Assembly (NCBI GenBank): GCA_963678705.1
Contig: OY783217.1
Location: forward strand, 6,820,001 to 6,884,000
DNA from: Panorpa germanica
Taxonomy: Eukaryota; Arthropoda; Insecta; Mecoptera; Panorpidae
Direction of reading: 5' to 3'
Length of the DNA: 64,000 nt
Part shown: piece after piece, positions 1 to 12,700 of the stretch
Layout: every line of letters begins with the position of its first letter
Position numbering within the stretch: the stretch's first letter is position 1
Position numbers and translations under genes: made by a program
Notes under the pieces: model-generated
Seen by the model: only the letters and a program-made list of their open reading frames with translations
The model's database searches: none
What the model was told of the DNA's origin: nothing

Positions 1-230
1 TGACTAGTTTCAAATTTCCTTAAATAAATTTACTTTGACACAACACATATAATATGTATTATATCATTTAAGTAGATATAACACGAATATACACAACTTA
101 CAACTAATAAATTTATATTTCCATCGAGCTATTTAGTGCCTCTACTTCAGCCTTTCCCAGAAGTTTCTTAGAGCTTCCATTTCTACACAGGGTGTCCGCT
201 GGCATCTAGCATCCCCAGGATCTGCGTGTA

Positions 231-255
231 CTAGGCGACCCTGTTCTCCAGAGAG
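231..255 (-). other. Possible alternative last coding exon of the membrane-protein gene
   Basis: A patch richer in G+C than its surroundings begins after an acceptor (attacag). Within exon 7 of the membrane-protein gene, just before its TAA, there is a possible donor at 781/780 (TATAG|GTACC). Joining the two replaces the terminal residues RYH with R followed by SSLENRVA and a stop at 231. The donor is weak, and the plain reading already ends cleanly at 771. The same patch is also open in phase 0 from 255 down to a TAG at 142, so it could belong to another transcript. Confidence 0.28.
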
Positions 256-770
256 CTGTAATCATTTCAAATTTGTTCATTTATATGATTAATAGACATT
301 TTATCAATTGTATTTATCATGCCGCGCTTGAGAATATCAATGCTATTCCTTTTCCTCAGAATTTAGTAGAGATTTCCCCTACACTGGATTTAAATTACAT
401 ACATATTTAGATGAAAAATTAATGATATTGAGGTTTCATGCTATTAAAGTCAAAAGAAAATAATAAATCAATATTTAATTCAGAATATGATATATTCTAC
501 ATATTATAAATTATTATTACTAGTATTATATAAATCTTATATATATAATTTATGTCTGTAAATATAGAAACTATTACTAAACCTATTACGATTTCACTTT
601 TGTAACATTACTGTTGAATGATACTAATGTTGCCTACTAATTAGGCTGTCGATATCACTGAAAAATTTGATCAGGTTAATCTAGAATTAAAAATAGAACA
701 CGGATAACATAAATACAATATAACAGGCAAGACAAATAATGAATAACATAATACTACAAAACTACAAAAT
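256..770. other. 3' flank of the membrane-protein gene
   Basis: AT-rich sequence with no coding signal I can support. If the alternative last exon at 231-255 is real, this stretch is its intron; otherwise it is 3' UTR and intergenic DNA. Confidence 0.5.
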
Positions 771-3700
771 TTAATGGTACCTATAATCCGATTGTTTGAA
801 GTCTCTAAATTGAGCTCGGCATAGAAACACTACTCCAAGAACAACAAGAGGTAATCCAAGAAGTGAACAAATTAATTCTCCTGTAACAGCTGGACTCCAC
901 AGAACGTAAGCTAAAAATTAGAATAAAAAAGTCTATTAAATAAATATATAAATTAGTTAAAACCAAGATTCAAACCTAATTGATTAAAAATATAAAACTA
1001 TGATCATAGATCATAAATTATGTGAAATAATAATTCCTTAAAGTGTATGTAAGAAGTAAAAGTTATCAATAATTATAATATCGATCGAACATTATAATGT
1101 AAAATTAAGTAAAGAAACTAACCCATTCCATCTCTTAAGACAAGTTTGAACACGGCCCAGTAGATTCCAGCGAAGGGAATTGCAGCTGTTACAACAGCGA
1201 CGGTAAATACAGCAGATTCGCTAAGAACTAGAAACCCTATAAGACTTATAGCAAAAATAATATACGCCAAAGTAAATATCCAACCATAGACTCTTACTAA
1301 TTCACAGTTATCCTTAATTTTATTCACTAATATAGATACTTTCACTGGAGTTTTCTTTTCTGCATTGTTAACCCAATGCTTCTGTTTGATGCTACGATGT
1401 CTTAATTCTGCTTTCTGAAGATAATCATCGTAATTCATTTGGAATAAACGTATGTTCTTTTCTTCATCAGGTGAAACAGTGCGTCTCTTACGAATATTTT
1501 CAAGGGTTCTGTTGTATACCGCTCCATGAGGCGTTAAATTTGATAGATAAGCCAAATGTTTCGCTAGCTGTGTAGTTTGTCCTGGTACCTCAAAATGACA
1601 GTATAATCCATTATGAGTTTTGTTCCAAAATTCAGCTACGGTTGGAAACTGTAACATATTAATCGAATTAGAAATGTTTATATATTTTATAGTAATAATT
1701 ATTTGATATTTCATATTAATCGAATAAGAATTGTTTATATATTTTATAATAATAATTATTTGACCGTTGGAAGTAATAAAAATGATGACAAATACATCGA
1801 ACAATAAAATAGGTGAAATATACTTCAACGCTAAAGTATTGGAGATTTGGGAGAGAGAGAGATACTACATTACATAAGAGAAAAAGACACAAAAAACATG
1901 AAAAGGATAGCAAGGTTTAGATTGGGAAACGAGGAGAAAGGAAACAGATACTGGGCAAATAGCGATGAAAGAATGTGTAGAGTGTGCGGAACGGATATTT
2001 AGTTTAAGTTTGCTTGTCAGAAAAAAGTAGTGAGCAAGAAGAATATTGTGTAGCTAAGGGAGGCAGTGAAGGAAAGAGGTGGATGGCGGAAATAGAGAAA
2101 AGGAACGAAAAACATTACAATAAATAATAATCCCGTTATCTAGTTTTCATGGGGAACATGAAGAGAGGGGGTTCAAGAGAAGAAGAAGCAGAAAGCACTT
2201 TTGGAAGTAGTAAAAGTCTAGAATAATTTTTAGTTTTAATAAATAAATAAAGTTTAGTTTTAAGTAAATAATTAGTTTTAAATAAAATTAATAAAGTTTA
2301 TTTTTATTAAAACTAAAAATTAAAACAAACAAATTGGTAGATTGTAAAGCCGAAAGGCACACAATTAATAATTATTAATAATTAATATAAATATAAGAAA
2401 TGTTTGTTAGGCCTTAAGAGCTAGAAGTTTTAATGTTACCAGCTGCACAAGCACAAAAAGTAAGAAAATATCTATCAGACTTACATCCGCTAAACACAAA
2501 ACATAAAGTTTAGTTTTATTTTATGTTATATTTTTTACCTAAGTTTCACATAATTCTGTTACATTGTCACTAAATAATTGTGAATAATTTAATATGAAAA
2601 CCTTATATATACTTGAATAAGAAACGTTAGAAAATATATATTTATTTGGGAAGATAAGTCTTGTTATGTAATCTTACATTATATTAATAAAAAAAAATGT
2701 AAAAGGAAGACTTCTTTATATTAATTAAACCTAACATACGTAATTGTATTTAGCGGGTATATTATTGATTTAGATTTAATAAAAAAAGATTGTATGTTAT
2801 TTACTGAGCCTTTTGCTGGAATATAATCCACCCAGCTGAACAGTAGGATACAAAACAAGCTGATGACGTGGACCCATGCTGTAATATGTATAACCCGTGG
2901 ACGTTTCTTTTGAGTTGATGCTCTAGGATATGGATCCTGTAGCGGAAGAAGAGGTTCCGAATGCGAGACGAGCCTTGACACTGTACTCAAGAGCGTTGGA
3001 GGTAGCGGAAGATTTGCTATACTCTGAAACGAAAACAATATATGTTTTTACATTTACATTTTAAGGTTATGTTATTTGCGCTCATGTATTCTTATATTAT
3101 TCAGATTTTGTAGTAAAAACTTACAATGGATGTTGTTAGAATATGACTCTCTAGTATAGTCAAGTGGAAAGTCCACAGCGCTAAACCTGTAAACACAAAA
3201 TAAAGTTTAAATAATTAATTATTCCTCTTTTGTTCAAAGGACTATTAAAAAGACCTCGCTTTAAGCGTTTACTTGCTTTGATGCTACTGCATCATGTACA
3301 GTACAGTATATGACAACTTAACAAGTATTCTTTTAACAATTTTTAGCTTTTTTTTTTACAAGAAAATAAAATATTATGAAAGCGTAGTTCTTTTAAAAGA
3401 GAGATTATACTAAAAATACTTTGTCGTTAAAATTGCGGTAGAAAATATTCTATATTTAAATTCATTCATTATTCATATTTAAATATGTAATATTTATGTA
3501 GCAGGTGCATTTAAAAATATACATGTATATAACGAATGGGCTCTTACCAAATACGTAGACAAATGTCCATATAACTCTCTGCTGCCAAGTTGGAGAGCTG
3601 TGCAATTGTGTAGTAGTAGGGTTACTAACAGCGTCATCATATCCTCGACACCTGAATTCGTCGCAGAGGCCGTAGTCCACGGAGATGAACAAGCCAACGA

Positions 3701-6700
3701 CCGTAGTAGTTGCTGAGAAGATCCTTTGAAGTCCCATAACTATGAAGAAAAAATTCAAATAATTATATAATAAATCATTCATCACATGCAATGAATAATA
3801 ATATATTGTTAATTACTTGTAGTTACCATTAATAAATTAGAATACATATAATTTAGTTTGAAGATTGTATAAGTGACATCTATGTTTGAAATAATTAACA
3901 TGAATGGTTTGAATATGTGCTATTTTACTATCATTAAAAATTTATATTTTTTAATTCGTATTATTTGTTTATTACTATTATTCTTACAAATATTTTTATA
4001 GTTATGTTTAAACGTGGCTTTTAGGAGTTCGTTTATTATTTATGTACTTCACTGAATTACCTTTTCGACATAGAAAGAAGTAGAACACGAGAGAAAACAG
4101 CATGGTAATTGCTTTCAATGGATCTTGCAAATGACAGGGTATTTTAGATCCTGCGATGAATACTAAGACTCCCCCGACACCGAAGGACATCCCAATCATC
4201 AACATCCTGAAATATATAAAAGATAAAAAATATATTAGATTCTATATAAAATGAATGTGTCAGCAAAATTTGCAAAGAAACATTTCAGTGTATATTATAT
4301 TCACTTTAAAAAGTTTGAGTTGGTTACATCAAATTGAAAAATATGTTTTCTTTATAGTTCTTCTTATGTTATGTTTTATTTAATCATTTAATAATAAAAT
4401 ATATTCGTGTTTAAAGTTTAATTTAAAAAGATACCTCGCTAAACAATGATATATATATTTTTAAGGTTTATTTAATACAAAAAAGTTTATCGTTTACTAT
4501 TTTAACTTTTGAAATATAACCTAACTTTCACACAATTTAAAACGTTAATTTCTGATCTTGCATGTACCTTCTAACCAAAAATATTTTAATATAAATCATT
4601 GCGAATTATAAGGGTTGATAACCACAGCTCTTCCCAGAATTCCCAGTGCTGCGAATTTGAAAACCACACACAATGAAAATTAAAAAAGTTTTAATAAAAT
4701 TATTTGAAATAATTGAACAGATTTACAAAATAATTTGATTTTAATTTAGTAAATACGTAGAAACATTTTGCAAAGTGTAGCAATTACATAAAAGACACAA
4801 AGTCTTTTTTATCATAAAAAGCTAGAACAAAATAACAGAATTGATAAAATTTCTGAACTGACTGATTCTGAATATTTTGTTTATTATCATGAAAACCTCC
4901 TCTTGAAAAAATGGCACTGTTGGCACCAGTGGGCGCTAAGATAAAAATTGTAATTATTAACCTGATTGACGGACAGAATTTCATATTGTTTGAGTACAGA
5001 TACTTTTTTATATCTGCTGGATATTGACCGCTGTAAAGTAGAGCTCTTCAATGAAAATTAGTAATGATTCAAAACACAGGTTGACATGCAATAGTGATTA
5101 CTTGGCTTCCAATGTTTTAAATTCGTAATCAGCAAAGCCAAATTAGCCATGACAGTTTGTTTACCAGATTTTTTTATCAATTTGGTGAAATGTAACAGTT
5201 GTATTAAAATGAATATCTTGGTAAATATTATAGCTGCAGACTTTGGGATAAGCTAAAAATTTTATTCAAGAATCACGATAGAAGGGAAAATAATAAAAAG
5301 CTTTTTACAAGAATTGTGTATCCCCTTAATATAAAAGCACTGATGCAGATTAATTACAAGGTCTTTTGAAAGGAGCTGATATTTTATTAATTACTTTTAA
5401 ATTATTACAACGAGAACGGTACGAATTGAAATGGAAATGAAGCCACCAGACCGAGAGCTGATTCGTTACAATTTCGTTCTTTTTCTGTGAAGTTTTGTAT
5501 TTCACACTGGGGAGTAATTAAAGGAACAGTTTCTACATTTCTCTTCTACTGTAGCATCACGTTAATTGTCCATTAAATGCAGGAGTTTTATTCGTTGTTT
5601 TCACAGTGAACAATTACGATAGTATGATAGTGTTTAATGTAATTAAACACCTTTTTTATTTTAATGGCTTGTGTAATTAGTTGAATTACGTAGAAAATAT
5701 CACACTAACATAATTAGTTTCGCATAGAAATTTGGTTGGAATCGAAGCATGAATTTTTGATATTAAAAGACTAACTCCAAATCTTGCTTATGTTGCCATG
5801 GCTGATGGATATTATTCAGGTAATAAACTAAGGTTATTTGCGCTACCAGTGAAGTCTGTCCAGTTTTATGAGCCCATTTAACCGTTCGACGGAGCAAATA
5901 ACTATATGGTTTTATAACAAAAGCATTTTACGAGTTAGATTTAATGGTGAACCAATGGTTGAAGGCAACATAAAATAATTATCGATGTCAATTAAAGGAA
6001 AACTATAAATATCCGTGTAACCTATAAAATAGGACAAAACATAGACTTTACAGTAATTAAATAATATATAGTTAATGATTTTAGTTATTAGCTAAAAACA
6101 TCAAATTAATGGATCGTTAGAATAGAAAATCAGAAATGTTATAGCACTAGCCAACTGTTCTAACTATTAAATATTTATTATATCAATTACATTATTAAAT
6201 CTGAATTATTTAGAGAACTAAAGACATGAAAATGAAAAGAATTCCACAAAATTTCTATCATTTATTATTTTATTATATATTATAAATAAATAAATATAAA
6301 AAAAATATATAATATATTATAGTAAACATTTTGGAGTCACTTTGACATCATATTGAAGATGCGTCATGATTTTTTTGTCATAAAAGAGTTCATTTATAGT
6401 TCAGTTTCTCACATTTTTTCATATAAAATGTCCACTTTATCGGCTACAGATGGCAAAATTACTCCACCTGTCGCAATACAAATGAAGATAAAGTTGATGC
6501 GAACTATAATTGAAGTGAAATAGTGATAGAAACGTCACTAAATAGGGCACTTCACCAAATTGTTTACTGGGAAGTAAGTTTTATCAGTCACCGTGGTATG
6601 ACTATAATATTTATAAGACCACGTGGTCACATTTTATGTCTTCAGATACAGATGCATGGTCTAATTTTGTGTTCATACATACGAAAAGTATCTAGTTACT

Positions 6701-9700
6701 TAATGTATTGTACTTGATACATCATCCATTTTGAGTTTGAAATATTCTACTGAGAAAACGGGTATATAGAAATAGAATTAATATAAAATTTCCATACATT
6801 ATTATTTTTCCTTTTCTTTATAAATTTTGACACAATATATGATATGGAATAAATGGAATGGATCCTTTTTGCTATTAATATACATCCATTTTCTTCCAGA
6901 TGCGACGTGACAGAGTCGACAGGTGAGTTTATAACGGCATTCTTGTCATGTTTTCCGCAGAAATAGTTGCCTATCTATCTACTGTATTTTACATATTACA
7001 TACGACGGTACCGTACCTTTGTGTGAGGTCATTGTTGCGTTAGTAATGCACCCGATTGAGCGTTATCAATCTTTTCTGAACAGGTTTCAGCATGAACTCA
7101 CAACAATCGTTAAATCAGCTGCATGCAGGATGTTGATATCGTATCAGCATATTATTAGTTATTTATTTTATAGGTTAGAAAAGAAATTATGTCAATTATT
7201 TATAGAATAATCTAAATCTTAGTTTATTAGTAATGTCAGCATAATTTAAAACCAAATTTTCCTGCGTTCAAATCATAGACAAATGTGCTCTTCTAATGTT
7301 ACTATCTCCTTATTATCACTGCGCATCTTAATCTAGTACAGCAGTGCTCTGATTTGCGTCGTTAATAGAGACCGAAGGAAAGTGACGCAAATCGAAATAA
7401 TTTCTTTCTATATGTAATAATGTATTTCAATAAGTGTTTTCTTAATTGTACACAAATAAATTACATATTTCATGGAGAAATCAAAATTCCTAAAATAATT
7501 GTAAAACGTAAATCGAAATGTTAACAACGCAACTTCGAACTGGCAGCAAGGACTAGCGGTATCTGTATATACACGTATAAATGTGTTACTGTCAGCATCG
7601 CCAGCATTTTTGCTAGTTACATACTAATCCAAACCGGAAGAAAATAAGGGGTGAGACTTATGAATATATTAAAGTTAACTTTTTCATGTTAAGATCTGAC
7701 TAATCTTCAATGATTAGGGAATTGTGGATGGAGGTAAATTAAATGCAGATTCATGTATGCCCAATAAGGTCATTCGCCTGAAACTAGAGTTCAAAATTTA
7801 GAAATGAGACCTAATAAAATCAAATCACGATTTTCAGAAAATCGATAATACGTCTTCACATAAGGCCCTCTCAAAGTTAAAGGCGAAACCAGTTTGTTGA
7901 CAACTACAGTCATTTGTTTTTATTTTGACATCTGGATAAGACTGTCATCTTGCTCGAACTAATTAATTAAACGGAGTTACTAGTATTTATTTACTACGAC
8001 AAAGACACAAAACAACAAATAATTAATCACAAACTGGAGCCTACAAGTAAGAGTTCTGTCGGTCCATTTATTTAACCTGTCTCAATAGGTTATTAGATAT
8101 GTCTTATGTTAATAAATAATAGTCTTGGAACTACTTTAAGAGTACGCGTTCACTGTTCAGTACAGAAAGCAGCCAACGCATTTGATTTTTGAAAGAAACG
8201 TGGAAGATAAGGAAAGTTTTTGCAGTAAGAACTAGCGGTATCTGTTTGTGTACTCGTATAAATGTGTTGCTTCGCCAGCATTTACGCAGCAACTAGATCT
8301 CAGATAACCTATAGAGATAACTAGAAGCCGATCTCAGTACAAGATATGGCACCATCATGTGTAAGTACTCCCGCTTCTCTTTTCTTCTATATTTATAGAA
8401 TAACTCCCTGCAATAACAAATTGACACTTACCATAAATAACTTTGAATTTTTAATCATATTTTACCGTGTATATTTTGATACCGTGAAATTAATATTAAA
8501 ATATTAAGTAATAGTTTTTATTTACTATTTTCATAATATCAATACTTCAGGAGTGCTGCAATATTATTCATAGGAGGAAGAGAGTAGGAATAGGACATTA
8601 ACTCAGCTATATAAGGATTTAATCTCGAAATAATAAATATAATGAGCTAAAACGATATATAAATCGTTGTTTTGACATTTTATAAGTTAGTTAAAATTTC
8701 GTAAACCCAAGTCTTGATTTTTGATGGTCAATGGTCACACAAATTTTGATTTTTGTAAATATCTTGTTTTCTATGCTCTAAATGACATTTAGAGTTATTA
8801 GTAAAGTTAAAATCATAAAATTCTCTACGAATTAAGGAGGACTTAAAAAGGACTTCTGGAGATTTTGAAATCCTTAACGATGCTCTTGCTATGCCTTATT
8901 AATGCCGTATTATGATCTTATTAATCCGTTGTAATTTGGTACGTAATAGGTAAGTTTTATTACGTGAACTTTTGACAATGTTTGATTTTGATTAAAAGAA
9001 AAACATGACTATTTTAATTGTTAATATCTCCTATAATCTTACGACCTATTAAAAAATAATTGAATATATTTGTAGTCCTGATAATCAACTTTATCAATAT
9101 ATGGTACAGTTTTATATCCTGCTCATGAGTCAGACAAGTTGAATAATAAACTTGAATTTGCTAAGCTCCTTTCAAAGTTCCCTCATAAGCTGTTTTTTTG
9201 CTGGTTGGTTGCTAAATATTTGTTTGTATTCTGTAATCTGTATTTTTTGCTATCAAGTGGCACTCCCCGCCCACCTACCCGTGTTTATACATTAGATAAC
9301 TTTTAATGGAATTTAATTCCCAGTATAATAACGCTAGGGAAACAAAATAAAGATTATGACAAAAATATGAGTATGTCTTTCGGGATTGAAGTATTAAACG
9401 CGTAGAAAGAAATAAGGAACAAACTTTTCAACACCTACGCATGATGTATTGGAGTATTATCGATTCTTATTGAATGTGGATTGACAAAGAAGTCATGTTT
9501 GGTGAATTAAGAATTTCGAGGAATCCACGGCTGAAATATTTGTTCTTAAGCTATTGTTTTTGTAAAAAATATTTAAATACTTGTAGTTGTTGACCTTTTG
9601 CAGAAGAAATACGACTACATGACTCTCACAAATCAAAGAGAACATTTGTATAGCATATTCAGATCCCGTGCATTAATTTTTAATAGAATGGGCTTGAGTA

Positions 9701-12700
9701 CTCATTTTTTAGGGGTCGATTTTTCAATTGTTGAGTAAAATTGATGTTAATAAATGTATGTTGGCGATTTTATTTTAATAAATATCTAAATATTGACGGA
9801 GATATAGCAATTAAAAATTAGAATTGTAGTTTTAGCGCTACAGATGTTGGTCTTATTTATGACGTAACATGTCTGTACTATTAAGGGTAGGTTAGTTATT
9901 CTTTTCTATGAATAAGAGTTCTGTGTTGAATATGATATCTCTTTTACGCTCTGTTGTATAAGGGAGATAGCAATTTAGCGGATGTGATGTCACATATCTT
10001 GCACTGTTCAATCGTTGAATCCCTTTAATAAATAATGGGACAAAATTACTTTTTTAATTGTCATTATTTCCTAACATATAGGAAGTTATTAAAAAATAAT
10101 TGGACATTTGCGTCCAATTCGAGTTGAACTAACTTTATCAATATATAGTACAGATTTATAGAAATTAAGACATAGGACACAAGCCCATTGCATTGTAAAA
10201 TTATATTAATTAAAAAAAATTGAACTAATGCTTTTTAATATCCGAACTTGCTTGGATAGATGCATCTTCGTACGTAACTATTTACTATTTTATCTACATA
10301 TACAATATACACTTTTATTATTTTCAATACAATTGATAAAAATTATATGTATTATTATTATTATATATAAATTATAGGTAGTCTGTTCCAGTGTGAGAGG
10401 GGGGAGAGGAGCATCGTAAGAGTAATATTTATATAGCATAAATATAAAATTTTTATAAACTCTTCATAAATATCTTTAGTGTCAAGATATATTGCAACGC
10501 TTGCTACTTGCTGCTTCGAGGTCTTGAGAATGATCGTATTGTATGGTATAAAATGGAATAGATGTTTCATGCAGATAAAAACTATGAGTTTGTTTGCAAA
10601 ACGCAAATATTAGATGAACTCTATGAATACTATGCCCTACTTACAAACACACACACTGATGTGAGCTGTGGTTATGGTTATGGCTGTCACAGCTGTTTGC
10701 TATTTCATGAAAAAAGGAGATATGTTTTTTAGAACGTGTCTTGTCTTGTCTAGTCTGTGAAATAATTAATTATGCAAGTATGTACTTACCGCACACTTAT
10801 TGCCTATGACAGGTCAACGTCGACACTGCAATAAGAGCGCTATGCAAATTTAAATATACAGGATGACACAAAATGTTTTGCACATGAAAATTAATATTTT
10901 TAACAGAATTTTGACAAAACAGTGGACCAGAGCATTGATCGGATTCGAGTTATATTTTCTGGGTTAAGTTAAATTGATTATGTACATATATAGCCATACA
11001 TTTATTAGGCAGCGATTTATTACTATCTTTATTTAATATAAATTATTGTCTTTAATAAAATTAATTTTATTTCTTTATATTTCAAAAGCTGTAACTTACA
11101 TTTTAGGTTAAAACCTTGTATTAATACTAAAACTCAGAAATGAGGATTTAAACTAGTGTTTAGCATATATTTAACCAGCAGAATGTAACATGACAACTAC
11201 TTTGATACAGACAGAATATAATTTATGACGACACAACGCATTTTACACGTAAATTAATATTCCGTTGAAGTTCAAAACAAATAATACAAAATATTGTTGA
11301 GTCATAGTTTTATTTTAGTTGAAAAAGTTTGTCTTTGGGTTGTAATATGGTAGCCGCAAACCAGTTTAGAAACTTCTATGGAATATACACCGGGTCAACA
11401 TTACCCAAATTCCTGTTAGTGATCCTTTTTCGAGTTGATATACTTTAGGAATGCGATCCACCGGATCCCCTAAAAGGACCATAAAATGACAATATAAAGT
11501 AGCAATTCTGTCAAACTATCATTGAATATCTAGAATTTCGTATTGACCAAGGGTAAATAATTAACTTTCTTCACCCTTCCTCCCTCTCTTTCTTATTCTC
11601 TCTTCACTCTTGTTCAAATGACTATATTGAACTATTTTTTCAAACAGAATTCGATAATGAATCCGGTACCAATTTACTTCTTCTTAAACCCAATCCATTT
11701 TCCTATTTTTCCTGTATTATTTGTGTAAACTTCAAAGTATACGTGTAAATTTCTTTAGTAATAGTAACCTTTTAATTTCAAGGTGATCACTATATTTTCT
11801 TTTCCCATTCTCTTGCAGGTGAAATTTCCCTAAACGAAGCAAAACCAATCTTGTTCCGATAAATATTAAAACAGCTGTTTTAGAACAGGGATGAAAATAG
11901 AAAATACACGGAAAAGAATATGTAACAGTTGTGGAAAACTAACTATAGGTTTGGGCTCTTTGTAATGTATACATATATATATATATATATTAATATTTTA
12001 AAAGAAAATGTTTGTTTACCTTCTTCAGTTTTAATTTTATGTTTTAAACTTTAATTTGTATTTTTTTACTCACACAGCGGTGTATGCGTTTCTTTCAACA
12101 TTTTAGTTTTAAGTTTGAAGTTTAAGGAGGTACAGGACGTTAACGTAAATGATGAAAATGTTGTGAAATTTAGACGGTCGATACAAATAGTTAAAATACA
12201 TGATGTCTCAAAATTTTAGAGACATAGGGTTCATAGTTTTCTTTTTATACATTATTAAAAATAGTCATTTTCCATACAAATCATAATTTTTAGCTCAATT
12301 TCACCACATAATATAACTTTTAACTATAAAAAAATGGTGACACGGCTTTCAAAAACTAGGTGTATATAAAAGAATCTTTTCTGTAACTATTGCAAAAAGA
12401 AAATTATCAAAAGGATACCTATATACGAAAATATTTAAATAAAACCTTTAAAAAACAGTAAGTGTAGGTTATAAGCCGGCAACGTTGTAAATGCCAATTT
12501 GAGCGGAAAATTCAAAATCGGAGTAAATGTTATATAAAATATAACAATTTATTTGTCAAAGAACCAAATCACGCATGCGTCAACTTCACAGCGTTGCCAA
12601 ATTTATTATTCCTTTTTCAAAATATTTAATTTGAATTTAAATTGAATTAATATAAATTTGATATTAATTATAGGTAATTTTTAATTTATTCAATTATATG

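Noticed and set aside
4784-4984. Signal-peptide-like open frame in intron 1 (MKFCPSIRLIITIFIL...)
   Set aside because: Exons 1 and 2 of the membrane-protein gene join in frame without it, and it has no good splice partners; AT-rich DNA often gives hydrophobic chance frames.
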